This document shows, piece after piece, positions 35,241 to 44,265 of a stretch of DNA of 64,000 bases. How positions within the stretch are numbered: the first letter of the stretch is position 1; the number at the start of each line of letters is the position of its first letter. Under the pieces are notes generated by a model. The model made no database searches. It saw only the letters and a list, made by a program, of their open reading frames with translations, and was not told the DNA's origin. This DNA comes from Mycobacterium interjectum (GTDB taxonomy: Bacteria; Actinomycetota; Actinomycetes; Mycobacteriales; Mycobacteriaceae), in NCBI GenBank assembly GCA_002102225.1, contig LQPB01000086.1, forward strand, positions 1 to 64,000, written 5' to 3'. A program made the position numbers and the translations under genes.

Positions 35241-36257
35241 GTGGCGACGGCGACAGAGGCGCGCACCTGGGCGCGCGGGGCATTGCGGGGAATCGGCGAC
35301 TCCCTCTACACGCCGTTCTGCGGCACCGACGGTGATGACATCGACTGGGACGCCTACCGGACCCTGGTGCGCTACTGCGTCGGCGATCTCGGGCACCCGA
35401 TGTTGTGGTGTACCAGCGGGATCGCCGAGTTCTGGTCACTCACCCTGGATGAGCGCAAGCGCCTGCTCGAGGTGGCAATCGAGGAGGCACGCGCGCTGAA
35501 CCCCGATGTCGTCGTGCAGGCCTGCACGGCGGCGATGTCGGCGAAGGACTGCTTGGAACTGACCCGCCACGCCCAGGAGATGGGCGCCGACATCGCCTAC
35601 ATCCAGACGCCGATGATGGAGGCGCACGGCGGCGAGGGCGTATTGAGGTTTTTCGCCTACATCGCCGCCCGCACGGATATCGCCTTGGGCATGTTCAACT
35701 CGCCGTCTTCGGGCTACGTGCTCACCCCGGCGGAAAGCGCGCGGATCTACGACGAGGTGCCCGCAGTGTGCGCCACCAAGGAGGGCGCCTTCCGGCCCGA
35801 GGCGAGCCGGCGGCTGCATGAATTGGCGCCCGATCTCGCGGTCTGGGAATGCGACCGGACCGTCTACCGCGCCGGGTGGCTACGCGCCGGTATCGTCTGC
35901 CCGGCGCAATTGGGCACGGCCGGCTATCTGTTCGAGACGCCGCAACGGCGATTGTTCTCCGAATACTGGGAGCTGGTGCTGGCCGACAAGCTCCTCGAGG
36001 CGATGGACTACGGGCGGGAGTCCGGGATGGACCAGTTCGACCTCGACATCGGGTCGTGGTGGACGTGCTACCCGGGGCGGCCTGACTACTTCACCCACTG
36101 GGGCGGCGCCTTCAAGTACGCCGCCTCGCTGCTGGGACTGCCGATTGGCGACTATCCCCATTCGCGGCCTCCGCAGGCCGAACTGCCGCCCGAGGCCAAG
36201 GCCCAGATCGAAAACGCCTACCGGCGGGTCGGTCTCATCGAAACCGCGTTGCAGTAG
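35241..36257 (+). CDS. Dihydrodipicolinate synthase-family aldolase/lyase
   Basis: TIM-barrel protein of 338 residues. The Schiff-base lysine is Lys180 in VCATKEGAF. The tyrosine that normally relays protons (YNVP in DapA) is Phe152 in FNSPSSGY, and the pyruvate-carboxylate motif GTTGE is replaced by TSGIAEF. This fits a hydratase-aldolase or other lyase acting on a non-standard keto acid better than lysine biosynthesis. GTG start after AAAGGAG. Followed by a strong terminator hairpin. Confidence 0.82.
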   Translation: MATATEARTWARGALRGIGDSLYTPFCGTDGDDIDWDAYRTLVRYCVGDLGHPMLWCTSGIAEFWSLTLDERKRLLEVAIEEARALNPDVVVQACTAAMSAKDCLELTRHAQEMGADIAYIQTPMMEAHGGEGVLRFFAYIAARTDIALGMFNSPSSGYVLTPAESARIYDEVPAVCATKEGAFRPEASRRLHELAPDLAVWECDRTVYRAGWLRAGIVCPAQLGTAGYLFETPQRRLFSEYWELVLADKLLEAMDYGRESGMDQFDLDIGSWWTCYPGRPDYFTHWGGAFKYAASLLGLPIGDYPHSRPPQAELPPEAKAQIENAYRRVGLIETALQ

Positions 36258-36273
36258 AACGGCTTTCACAGCG

Positions 36274-36302
36274 AAGCGGGCCCGGTATCTGACCGGGCCC
36301 GC
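36274..36302. terminator. Hairpin terminator between convergent genes
   Basis: Perfect 12-bp arms AGCGGGCCCGGT and ACCGGGCCCGCT with loop ATCTG. No T-tract follows, which is usual in mycobacteria. It serves the aldolase gene (+) and the CsbD-like gene (-). Confidence 0.75.
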
Positions 36303-36319
36303 TCGCCAGGCTGGGCCGT

Positions 36320-36559
36320 CTAGTTCTGCTCGGCCCGCTCACGCGCCTCATACGCCTTGGCCTTGCTACGCGCCTTCTCGGCGGCGGCTTCCTTCTTGCC
36401 GGCGCTGCGCTGCGCGTCGGCTTTGTCCTGCTGCGCCTGGCCCTCGTTGATCAGGTCATTGCGGCCGATGATGATGCCGATGACCTGCTTGGTCTTGCCG
36501 AAAACATCCTCGACGATGCCCCGGACGAGCTCGATCGGACCGCTCTTGGCGTCAACCAT
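36320..36559 (-). CDS. CsbD-like small stress protein
   Basis: A 79-residue, highly charged helical protein with GIVEDVFGKTKQVIGIIIGRNDLINEGQAQQDKADAQ, typical of the CsbD/microaggregate-binding protein group in mycobacteria. The C-terminal half is Ala/Lys/Glu-rich. Cytosolic; members are stress-induced, function unclear. No pathway operator near it. Confidence 0.8.
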   Translation of the reverse strand: MVDAKSGPIELVRGIVEDVFGKTKQVIGIIIGRNDLINEGQAQQDKADAQRSAGKKEAAAEKARSKAKAYEARERAEQN

Positions 36560-36653
36560 TGCATCCCCTCCCGTTGATAAATGCGTTGTCCTCTAGGCTT
36601 CCCGGTCGGGTGGCCGGGGTAAACCTGCGCCACCGTGGCGCCCGCCACAGCCC

Positions 36654-36869
36654 CTAGTTCGCGGCCACGACGGGCGTGGTGTCGGCCGGAGTGGCCTGTT
36701 GAGCGGGGATTCGGCGGCGCCGCCGCAGCCGTAACGCGAGGCCGGCCAGCACGCCGATCAGCGCCACCCAGAACAGGATCTGCGCGCCCGTCAGTGCCAG
36801 CTCGGCCCGCAGCGCCACCGTGCGCGCCTGGCGCATGCGGTGAGCAAGCGCGTTCCACGTCGTCTTCAC
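36654..36869 (-). CDS. Small single-pass membrane protein
   Basis: A 71-residue protein with one hydrophobic helix (about 31-47, ILFWVALIGVLAGLALRL) followed by RRRRR as positive stop and a Pro/Thr-rich tail. No family recognised. The ATG at 36869 is the only reasonable start. Confidence 0.5.
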   Translation of the reverse strand: MKTTWNALAHRMRQARTVALRAELALTGAQILFWVALIGVLAGLALRLRRRRRIPAQQATPADTTPVVAAN

Positions 36870-36931
36870 CAGTCATCGATAACCCCCGCATCGCCATCCC
36901 AAACCCGATCGCCCGCGGTTACGATCGGGCG

Positions 36932-37204
36932 GTGCTCACGCTGGGTGTCATCGGCTGGATCGTCATCGGGGGCCTGGCCGGCTGGCTGGGCAGCAAAATC
37001 ACCGGGACCGACGCGCAATTGGGCCTGCTCCTCAACATCGCGGTCGGCGTCGTCGGCGGGTTGATCGGTGGTTTCCTGCTGCGCGCCATGGGTGTCAGCG
37101 TGGACGGGCGGGGGCTGTTGTTCTCGTTTCTGACGTGTCTGCTGGGGGCGCTGATACTGCTGGCGGTCGTCAAGCTGATCACCAGCGGACGGGCGTCCCG
37201 CTAG
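36932..37204 (+). CDS. GlsB/YeaQ/YmgE-family membrane protein
   Basis: A 90-residue protein with three hydrophobic helices: VIGWIVIGGLAGWLGSKI, IAVGVVGGLIGGFLL and LTCLLGALILLAVVKL. The Gly-rich first helix and the spacing match the transglycosylase-associated (YeaQ) family of small stress-related membrane proteins. GTG start; the longer frame has no membrane-protein character upstream. Confidence 0.75.
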   Translation: MLTLGVIGWIVIGGLAGWLGSKITGTDAQLGLLLNIAVGVVGGLIGGFLLRAMGVSVDGRGLLFSFLTCLLGALILLAVVKLITSGRASR

Positions 37205-37288
37205 GGGTTGGCGTGGGCGGCTCGGCGGCGCCGAAAATCGCTGATTGGTTGGGGTTCACGCGGGTCCGGCGGCGGTTGTGGAATGCGC

Positions 37289-37307
37289 TACCGATAGGTA
37301 TACAGTA
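37289..37307. promoter_or_regulatory. 19-bp catabolic-regulon operator, copy 3
   Basis: TACCGATA-GGT-ATACAGTA, 45 bp before the crotonase gene that heads a six-gene operon (37352-44161). The sequence GATAGGTAT...TACAGTA is also found in copy 2 read on the opposite strand. Confidence 0.65.
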
Positions 37308-37351
37308 TGCGTACAAAGACGGGGTGATTTCCGTAGGTCGAGGGTGAGGAG

Positions 37352-38206
37352 GTGCCGCGGCAGATGTCCGGCAGCGACGGTGCTTCCGAAGGCGCCGTGC
37401 TCTACGAGGCCACGGCGAGCGGCGTCGCAATCCTCACCTTTAATCGTCCGGATCGCCTCAACGCCTGGGGCCCCGACATCGCCGCCGCGTTCTATGCCGG
37501 GATCGACCGCGCCGAAGAGGACCCCGACATCCGGGTGATCGTGGTGACCGGTCGGGGCAAGGGATTCTGCGCCGGCGCGTATCTGGGCGCGCCGAGTTCG
37601 GCGGCCAGCTACGGCAAGACGATGGAGAAGGCGGGTCAGACCGACCTGGCCGAGTTGGTTGGTGAGCGCCCACCGCATTTCGTGACCGCCCTTCGCAAGC
37701 CCGTCGTCGCGGCGATCAACGGCGCCTGCGTCGGCATCGGTCTGACCCAGGCCCTGATGTGCGACGTCCGCTTCGCGGCCGCCGGGGCCAAGTTCGCGGC
37801 GGTGTTCGCCCGCCGGGGACTGATCGCCGAATTCGGCATCTCCTGGATACTTCCGCGGCTGGCCACCTGGGGAGTCGCGCTCGACCTGTTGCTCAGCGGC
37901 CGCACCTTTCTCGCCGAGGAGGCGGCCGAGCTGGGCCTGGTCAAAGAAGTGGTCGAGCCCGAAAACCTGATGGCCCGTGCCCTCGAGTACGCGGAGGACA
38001 TCGCGCGAAACTGTTCGCCCGCCGCGATGGCGGTGATCAAAAGGCAGGTCTACGGCGACGCCACCCGCGACGTCGCCGACGCCACGGCGCGCGCCGAGGT
38101 CCTGCTGCACGAGGCGATGCCGCGACCTGACGTCATCGAAGGGATCACCAGCTTTCTCGAGAAGCGCCCGCCCCAATTCCCTTCGCTCACTTCAACCGAA
38201 GCTTAA
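37352..38206 (+). CDS. Crotonase-family protein
   Basis: Protein of 284 residues: oxyanion strand KGFCAGAYLGAPSS, GACVGIGLTQALMCDVRFAA, and FARRGLIAEFGISWILPRL. The first hydratase glutamate is Thr; a Glu is kept in the RGLIAEFG segment, a form common in actinobacterial crotonases of uncertain reaction. Start at the GTG after GAGGGTGAGGA; the ATG 12 bases later is possible. First gene of the operon. Confidence 0.87.
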   Translation: MPRQMSGSDGASEGAVLYEATASGVAILTFNRPDRLNAWGPDIAAAFYAGIDRAEEDPDIRVIVVTGRGKGFCAGAYLGAPSSAASYGKTMEKAGQTDLAELVGERPPHFVTALRKPVVAAINGACVGIGLTQALMCDVRFAAAGAKFAAVFARRGLIAEFGISWILPRLATWGVALDLLLSGRTFLAEEAAELGLVKEVVEPENLMARALEYAEDIARNCSPAAMAVIKRQVYGDATRDVADATARAEVLLHEAMPRPDVIEGITSFLEKRPPQFPSLTSTEA

Positions 38207-38235
38207 TTGTGCCGGTGGCACCGGAAAGGATGATC

Positions 38236-39438
38236 ATGGCTGAGTTGGATTACCGGCCGATCGACGTCGACAACCACTACTACGAGCCGCTGGACGCCTT
38301 CACCCGCCACTTGGACAAGAAGTTCAAGCGCCGGGGCGTGCAGATGCTCAGCGACGGCAAGCGCACGTGGGCCGTGATCGGCGACCGCGTCAACCATTTC
38401 ATCCCCAACGTCACCTTCGACCCGATCATCGTGCCGGGCTGCCTCGACCTGTTGTTCCGCGGCGAGATCCCCGAGGGCGTCGATCCGGCCTCGCTGATGA
38501 AAGTCGAGCGGCTCGGCGATCACCCCGAGTATCAGAACCGCGATGCGCGGGTCGCGGTGATGGACACCCAGGACATCGAGACGGTGTTCATGCTGCCGAC
38601 TTTCGGATGCGGCGTCGAGGAGGCGCTCAAGCACGACATCGACGCGACGATGGCGTCGGTGCACGCTTTCAACCTCTGGCTCGACGAGGACTGGGGCTTC
38701 GACCGGCCCGATCACCGCATCATTGCCGCGCCGATCATCTCGCTGGCCGATCCGGCCAAGGCGCTGCAGGAGGTCGAGTTCGTGTTGGCCCGCGGCGCCA
38801 AGCTGGTGCTGGTTCGGCCGGCGCCGGTGCCCGGCGTGGTCAAGCCCAGATCGCTGGGCGATCCCAGCCACGACCCGGTGTGGGCCCGGCTGGCCGAGGC
38901 GGGCGTACCGGTGGGCTTTCACCTCAGCGACAGCGGCTATCTGCACATCGCGGCGCAGTGGGGCGGCAAGGCGACCTTCGAGGGGTTCGGCGAAAAGGAC
39001 CCGCTGGATCAGGTGCTCCTCGACGACCGCGCCATCCACGACACGATGGCCTCGATGATCGTGCACGGCGTGTTCACCCGCCACCCGAAACTCAAGGCGG
39101 TCAGCATCGAAAACGGCTCGTACTTCGTGCACCGGCTGATCAAGCGCCTCAAGAAGGTGGCCAACAATTACCCCCGGCATTTCCCCGAGGATCCGGTCGA
39201 GCAGTTGCGCAACAACGTCTGGATCGCGCCGTACTACGAGGACGACCTGCCGGAGCTGGCCAACGCGATCGGCATCGACAAGATCCTGTTCGGATCCGAC
39301 TGGCCGCACGGCGAAGGCCTTGAGTCGCCGGTGTCCTTTGTCGAAGAGCTCGTCGGTTTCAGCGATTCCGACGTCCGAAAGATCATGCGCGACAACGCCC
39401 TCGACCTGCTCGGTGTCCAGGTCGGAACGTCCGCCTAG
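38236..39438 (+). CDS. Amidohydrolase-family (metal-dependent hydrolase/decarboxylase) protein
   Basis: Amidohydrolase-2 type TIM barrel of 400 residues. It opens with YRPIDVDNHYYEP, where the usual metal motif DxHxH is DVDNHYYE, a form seen in mycobacterial members. VGFHLSD and ILFGSDWPHGEG supply the later His and Asp. The related ACMS decarboxylase group acts on ring-derived acids, but several mycobacterial members are C-C hydrolase-like. ATG after GGAAAGGATGATC. The operon also contains a second, shorter amidohydrolase. Confidence 0.83.
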   Translation: MAELDYRPIDVDNHYYEPLDAFTRHLDKKFKRRGVQMLSDGKRTWAVIGDRVNHFIPNVTFDPIIVPGCLDLLFRGEIPEGVDPASLMKVERLGDHPEYQNRDARVAVMDTQDIETVFMLPTFGCGVEEALKHDIDATMASVHAFNLWLDEDWGFDRPDHRIIAAPIISLADPAKALQEVEFVLARGAKLVLVRPAPVPGVVKPRSLGDPSHDPVWARLAEAGVPVGFHLSDSGYLHIAAQWGGKATFEGFGEKDPLDQVLLDDRAIHDTMASMIVHGVFTRHPKLKAVSIENGSYFVHRLIKRLKKVANNYPRHFPEDPVEQLRNNVWIAPYYEDDLPELANAIGIDKILFGSDWPHGEGLESPVSFVEELVGFSDSDVRKIMRDNALDLLGVQVGTSA

Positions 39439-39449
39439 CCGCTGACGCC

Positions 39450-41069
39450 ATGAGCGAATGGACCGTGGGCGCCGTTCTCGACGCCATCGCCGATGTCATC
39501 GGAGACCGTCTGATGACCGTCTGTGGTGACCGCCGGAGCACGTTCGCCGAATCGGCGAGCCGCACCACCAGGCTGGCAAACTTCCTCAGCGACAAGGGAT
39601 TCGGGGCCCACGCCGAGCGCGAGGAGCTCGAACCGTGGGAGTGCGGTCAGGATCGGGTCGCGCTGCTGATGTACAACGACCTGTACCCCGACATGGTGAT
39701 CGGATGCCTCAAGGCGCGCACCGTTCCGGTCAACGTCAACCACCACTACTCGCCGCGCGAAATCGCCGACCTGCTCGCCTACGTGCGCCCCCGCGCAATC
39801 ATCTACCACCGCGCCCTGGGCGCCCGGTTCGCTGACGTGCTGCCCCCCGACGGGACCGAGCTGCTGGTGTCCATCGACGACGGCAGCGGCGCACCGGAAC
39901 TGCCCGGCGCCGTGCCGCTGGACGACGCGCTGGCCGCCGGGGACCCGAACGCGCGCCCGGTGGGGTCGCCGGACGACCTGATCATGATGTGCACCGGCGG
40001 AACGACGGGGCGCCCCAAGGGGGTGCTGTGGCGCCAGAGCGACATGTACGTGTCCTCGATGGTCGGCGCCGATCACGACAGCGTCACCGAGATCCACGAC
40101 AAGGTGCGCGGCGGCGGCCCGCCCTGGTTCGCGGTCTCCCCCCTGATGCACGCGGCGGGCATGTGGACCGCGTTCGCGGCGCTGTGCGCCGGGCTGCCGG
40201 TCGTGCTCTATGACGACCGCAACAAGCTCGACGTGCGTTCGGTGTGGAAGACCGCCGAGCGGGAGAAGGTGGGCATGATGACGATGGTCGGCGACGCGTA
40301 CGCCGGGCCGCTGATCGCCGAACTCCGGGCGGGTCGATACGACCTGTCCTCGCTGAACGCCATCGGAACGGGCGGGGCCGCCACCAACGCGAAATACAAA
40401 CGAGCACTGATGGAATGCCTGCCGCACATCACCATCATCGAGGGCTACGGGTCGTCCGAGAGCGGCAACATGGCGTTCGGGCACAGCCGCGAGGGGACGG
40501 CCAGCGAAACCTTCCAACCCAGGGAGGGCGCCACCGTCGTCTCCGCCGACCGCAAGCGGTTCCTGCGCCCCGGCGAACAGGAGGTCGGCTGGGCCGCCAG
40601 GACGGGCCGGATTCCGCTCGGGTACTTCGGTGACGCCGAGGCCACCCGGCTGACCTTCCCGCAGATCGACGGGCGGCGCGTGGTGATACCCGGAGACCGG
40701 GCGGCGCTTGAAAAGGACGGCACCATACGGCTTTTCGGCCGTGACTCGCTGGTGGTCAACACCGGCGGGGAAAAGGTCTTTGTCGAAGAGGTCGAGGAGG
40801 TGCTCCGGGCGCATCCGGGCGTCGCCGACGCGCTGGTGGTGGGGCGCCCGAGCGAGCGGTGGGGCCAGGAAGTCGTCGCGCTCGTCGCTGCCCACCCGGG
40901 CACCGATCTGAGCGCCGACGGGCGGGCGCTCCATACCTTCTGCACCTCGCAGCTGGCGCATTTCAAGGCGCCCAAGGCGTTCATCTTCGTCGAGCAGATC
41001 CAGCGCCTCGGCAACGGCAAGCCCAACTACCGCTGGGCCCGAGAGCAAGCCGAAGAGAAGGTGTCATGA
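39450..41069 (+). CDS. Acyl-CoA synthetase (AMP-forming)
   Basis: ANL ligase of 539 residues. P-loop MCTGGTTGRPKGVLWRQ, EGYGSSESGNMAFG, TGGEKVFVEEVEEVLRAHPGV and the catalytic Lys in LGNGKPNYRWAREQ. The end PNYRWAREQA resembles the synthetase at 52799-54451 (KADYRWAREQA), so the two are paralogues of the type used on steroid side chains (FadD17/FadD19-like). It starts 11 bp after the amidohydrolase stop and overlaps the next gene by 4 bp. Confidence 0.9.
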   Translation: MSEWTVGAVLDAIADVIGDRLMTVCGDRRSTFAESASRTTRLANFLSDKGFGAHAEREELEPWECGQDRVALLMYNDLYPDMVIGCLKARTVPVNVNHHYSPREIADLLAYVRPRAIIYHRALGARFADVLPPDGTELLVSIDDGSGAPELPGAVPLDDALAAGDPNARPVGSPDDLIMMCTGGTTGRPKGVLWRQSDMYVSSMVGADHDSVTEIHDKVRGGGPPWFAVSPLMHAAGMWTAFAALCAGLPVVLYDDRNKLDVRSVWKTAEREKVGMMTMVGDAYAGPLIAELRAGRYDLSSLNAIGTGGAATNAKYKRALMECLPHITIIEGYGSSESGNMAFGHSREGTASETFQPREGATVVSADRKRFLRPGEQEVGWAARTGRIPLGYFGDAEATRLTFPQIDGRRVVIPGDRAALEKDGTIRLFGRDSLVVNTGGEKVFVEEVEEVLRAHPGVADALVVGRPSERWGQEVVALVAAHPGTDLSADGRALHTFCTSQLAHFKAPKAFIFVEQIQRLGNGKPNYRWAREQAEEKVS

Positions 41070-41896
41070 ACACCCGAGCCATCGACTGCCTGATCAACGT
41101 GCACTTCGGGGAGGCCGACTCCCAGCCGACCTGGATGCTCAAGGTCCGCGACGACTACTTCAAGGGCCCGGAGTCGATGTTCGCGCCGGTGGATTTGTCC
41201 GAGTTGCTCGACGAGATGGATGAGCAGGGGGTCCAGAAGGCCGTCCTGATGGACTCGATCGCCAGCCCGTCGACGACCGCGCGCAAGTTCATCGAGGCCA
41301 GGCCCGATCGGTTCGCCCTGGCGATGGGTGGGGTCAACCTGCTGCGCCCGGTGCGGTCGTTGCGCGAGCTGACCGCGGTCGCCGGCGACCTGCCGGTCGC
41401 GTATGCCGTAGTGGGGCCGAGCTTTTGGGGAGACGGGCAGTATCCGCCCAGCGACGCCGTGTACTACCCGCTCTACGCGAAATGCGCGGAATTGGACCTG
41501 CCGCTGTGCATCAACACCGGCATCCCGGGCCCGCCGATCCCCGGAGAGGTGCAGCACCCAATGCACCTGGACCGCGTCTGCGTGCGGTTCCCCGAGCTCA
41601 GGCTGTGCATGATCCACGGGGCCGACCCGTGGTGGGACGTCGCCATCCGGCTGCTGCTCAAGTACGCCAACCTGCGGCTGATGACGTCGGCGTGGTCGCC
41701 CAAGCGGCTGCCGGAAAGCCTGCTGCACTACATGCGGACGCGCGGCCCCGACAAGGTGATCTACGCGTCGGACTGGCCGGTGCTGCGCATGCGCCGGGTG
41801 ATCCCCGAGGCCCGGGCGCTGGACCTGCCGCCCGAGGTGCTGGACAACTACCTGTACAACAACGCGCAGGAATTCTTCTTCGGGAAGGAACATTGA
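41066..41896 (+). CDS. Amidohydrolase-family protein
   Basis: Amidohydrolase-2 protein of 276 residues, shorter than its operon neighbour. It begins RAIDCLINVHFG, lacking a clear DxHxH metal motif. MIHGADPWWD and VIYASDWPVLRMRR give the later barrel residues. The missing N-terminal histidines suggest altered metal binding or a partner role, perhaps with the 400-residue protein two genes upstream. ATGA overlap with the synthetase gene. Confidence 0.8.
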   Translation: MNTRAIDCLINVHFGEADSQPTWMLKVRDDYFKGPESMFAPVDLSELLDEMDEQGVQKAVLMDSIASPSTTARKFIEARPDRFALAMGGVNLLRPVRSLRELTAVAGDLPVAYAVVGPSFWGDGQYPPSDAVYYPLYAKCAELDLPLCINTGIPGPPIPGEVQHPMHLDRVCVRFPELRLCMIHGADPWWDVAIRLLLKYANLRLMTSAWSPKRLPESLLHYMRTRGPDKVIYASDWPVLRMRRVIPEARALDLPPEVLDNYLYNNAQEFFFGKEH

Positions 41897-41898
41897 CG

Positions 41899-42957
41899 AT
41901 GGACCGCTTCGAACTGCGCCGACTCGACTACAGCCTGTCCGGGGACCACCTGGCGCTGCAGGACGCGTACAAGCAATTCTTCAAGACCCACTGCTCGATC
42001 GAAACGGTGCGCGCGGCAGAGCAATCCGGTTTCGACAAGAGCCTGTGGGAGCGGCTGTGCGCGATGGGCGCGACCACGATGGCGCTGCCGGAGTCCTGCG
42101 GCGGCGACGGAGCGACGCTGGTCGACCTCACCTTGGTAGCCGAGGAGGTCGGCCGGTCGCTGGCGCCGGTCCCGTGGATCGACCACGTGTGCGCCGCCCG
42201 GCTGCTGGGACGCCTGGGCGCGCTGGGCGCCGACACCACGGGCGTGGGAAGTGGTGAACAGCTCGTCGCGCTCGACGCGCGCATCGACCCCGCCCCGGGT
42301 GTCCGCCTGATCCCGACGGGCTCGATCGCCGACCACATCATCGTCCGGGACGGCGATCAGGTCGTGCGGCTGACCTTCGGGACCCGGCCGGCGAAGGTGG
42401 ACAACATCGGCCGGTTGCCGATGGCCTGGGTGGATCCGGCCGCCGCGGACACCCGCACGGTCGTGGCCGAGGGGCCCGAGGCGGTGGCGAACTATCAACG
42501 GGCGCTGGACGAATGGCGGCTGCTGACCGCGGCCGCCCTGGTTGGCCTGGTCGAGGAGACGATGACGATCGCCGCGGAGTTCGCCAAGACCCGCTACACG
42601 CTGGGCGTGCCGATCTCGACCCTGCAGGCCATCTCGCATCCCCTGGCGAACATGGCCATCACCGTTCAGGGCGGGCGTAACCTCGCCCGCCGGGCCGCCT
42701 GGTTCCTGGACAACGAACCCGACGAACGCCCCGACCTGGCACCGTCGGCTTTCGTGTTCATGGCCGAGGAGGCCGCCAAGGCGGCGACCATGGCGGTGCA
42801 CATCCAAGGCGGCCTCGGGGTTTCCTCCGAAGCCGCCGCCACGGCGTACCTGGTGCGAGCCAGGGGATGGCCGCTGGCCGGCGGCGATCCCGGCGCCACC
42901 GCCCTGCGCGTCGCGGAGATCGTCGCGGCCCGCGAGAGCACACCCCAGCCGGCCTGA
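41899..42957 (+). CDS. Acyl-CoA dehydrogenase, partner subunit
   Basis: Acyl-CoA dehydrogenase-like protein of 352 residues. It has the helical N-domain (ALPESCGGDGATLVDLTLVAEEVGRSLAPVPW), ISTLQAISHPLANMAI and HIQGGLGVSSEAAATAYLVRA, but the central flavin loop typical of full-length enzymes is reduced and no EGT/GGT motif follows. Such short chains pair with a normal subunit as alpha2-beta2 enzymes in steroid side-chain degradation. The partner gene starts 16 bp downstream. Confidence 0.87.
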   Translation: MDRFELRRLDYSLSGDHLALQDAYKQFFKTHCSIETVRAAEQSGFDKSLWERLCAMGATTMALPESCGGDGATLVDLTLVAEEVGRSLAPVPWIDHVCAARLLGRLGALGADTTGVGSGEQLVALDARIDPAPGVRLIPTGSIADHIIVRDGDQVVRLTFGTRPAKVDNIGRLPMAWVDPAAADTRTVVAEGPEAVANYQRALDEWRLLTAAALVGLVEETMTIAAEFAKTRYTLGVPISTLQAISHPLANMAITVQGGRNLARRAAWFLDNEPDERPDLAPSAFVFMAEEAAKAATMAVHIQGGLGVSSEAAATAYLVRARGWPLAGGDPGATALRVAEIVAARESTPQPA

Positions 42958-42973
42958 CGAGGAGCGAACAAGC

Positions 42974-44161
42974 ATGGACTTCTCCCGAGTCGAACTGTCC
43001 GCGGAAGACAAGGCCTTCCGCGAGGAGGTGCGGAACTTCTTGAGCACCCACATGACCGAAGAGGTCAGGCGTCGCGACCGCGAAACGGGCGACAACTTCG
43101 ACGAGGGCCTGCACCTGAAGTTCGGCGCCGCAGGCTATTTGGAGGCCGAGTGGAAGCCGGAATCCGAGGGCGGGTTCAGCCGGGTCCGGCGCCGCATCTG
43201 GGAGCAGGAGAAGCGGCGGGCCCACGTGCCCTGGGTGACGTGGGGGACCACCGCGATGGTGGCGCGCTCGGTGGCGAAGTTCGGGACGCCCGAGGTGCGC
43301 GACGAGGTGTTGCCGAAGGTCTTCAGCGGCGAGGTCCGGCTCTGCCTTGGCTACACCGAGCCCGAGGGCGGCTCCGACGTCGCCACCTGTAAGACCCGCG
43401 CGGTGCGCGACGGTGACGCGTGGATTATCAACGGCTCCAAGATGTTCACCACCGGGGCACACAACTGCCAGTACGTGTTTCTGATCACCAACACCGCCCC
43501 AGATGCGCCGAAGCACAAGAGCCTGACCATGTTTCTGGTCCCGCTGGATTCGCCGGGCATCGAAATCCAAGGGCTTCGCACGGTGGACGGCGACCGGACC
43601 AACATCGTCTACTACAGCGACGTTCGCGTCGACGACAAGTACCGGCTGGGCGACGTGAACGCCGGCTGGACGGTGTTGCGCGAGCCGCTCAACGTCGAGC
43701 ACGGCGCGGTCGCGGCGGCGCCCGACGGGCTGCAGGACACGTCAATCATGATGCACCAGGCCGGATCCCTGGCCGCGGCCGTCGACAACGCGGCGGCGTC
43801 CGTGACCCGGCCCGGTCCCGACGGGCGCCGGCTGATCGACGACAAGTCTGTCGCATACCGGCTGGGCCGCAGCGCCGCCCGGTTGGAAGTCGCGCTGTCG
43901 TCGCCGAGCATCTACGGCCGGGTCGCGATCGCGCAAACGATGCGGGACATCTCCCCGGACCTGATGGACATCCTCGGGGCCGCGTCCACGCTGCCGTATG
44001 GCACCGAGGGCGCCGCCGACGACGGCAGCGCCGAGTATGCGTTCCGGTTCGCTCCCCTGGTGGGCATCTACGGCGGAACGCTGGAGGTGTTCCGCAACAT
44101 GATCGGTCAGTACACCCTTGGGCTTGGCAAGCCGAATTACTCACCACCGAAAGCCTCCTGA
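42974..44161 (+). CDS. Acyl-CoA dehydrogenase, main subunit
   Basis: Protein of 395 residues with GYTEPEGGSDVATCKTRA (flavin/substrate loop), IINGSKMFTTGAHN and C-terminal IYGGTLEVFRNMI. The usual EGT glutamate is Gly here (GGT), as in two-subunit actinobacterial acyl-CoA dehydrogenases whose catalytic base lies elsewhere. With the preceding gene it likely forms a heterotetramer able to take bulky ring-bearing acyl-CoAs. Good GAGGAG ribosome binding site. Last gene of the 37.3-44.2 kb operon. Confidence 0.9.
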   Translation: MDFSRVELSAEDKAFREEVRNFLSTHMTEEVRRRDRETGDNFDEGLHLKFGAAGYLEAEWKPESEGGFSRVRRRIWEQEKRRAHVPWVTWGTTAMVARSVAKFGTPEVRDEVLPKVFSGEVRLCLGYTEPEGGSDVATCKTRAVRDGDAWIINGSKMFTTGAHNCQYVFLITNTAPDAPKHKSLTMFLVPLDSPGIEIQGLRTVDGDRTNIVYYSDVRVDDKYRLGDVNAGWTVLREPLNVEHGAVAAAPDGLQDTSIMMHQAGSLAAAVDNAAASVTRPGPDGRRLIDDKSVAYRLGRSAARLEVALSSPSIYGRVAIAQTMRDISPDLMDILGAASTLPYGTEGAADDGSAEYAFRFAPLVGIYGGTLEVFRNMIGQYTLGLGKPNYSPPKAS

Positions 44162-44265
44162 CGAGCCGTCGGGCGGCGCTTTCGTTCCGGTAGCCGGGCC
44201 ACGCAAGAATCGCGCAAGGATTCGGCGATAACGTTCGGCCCGACCAGGCACGAAAGGACATCGCC

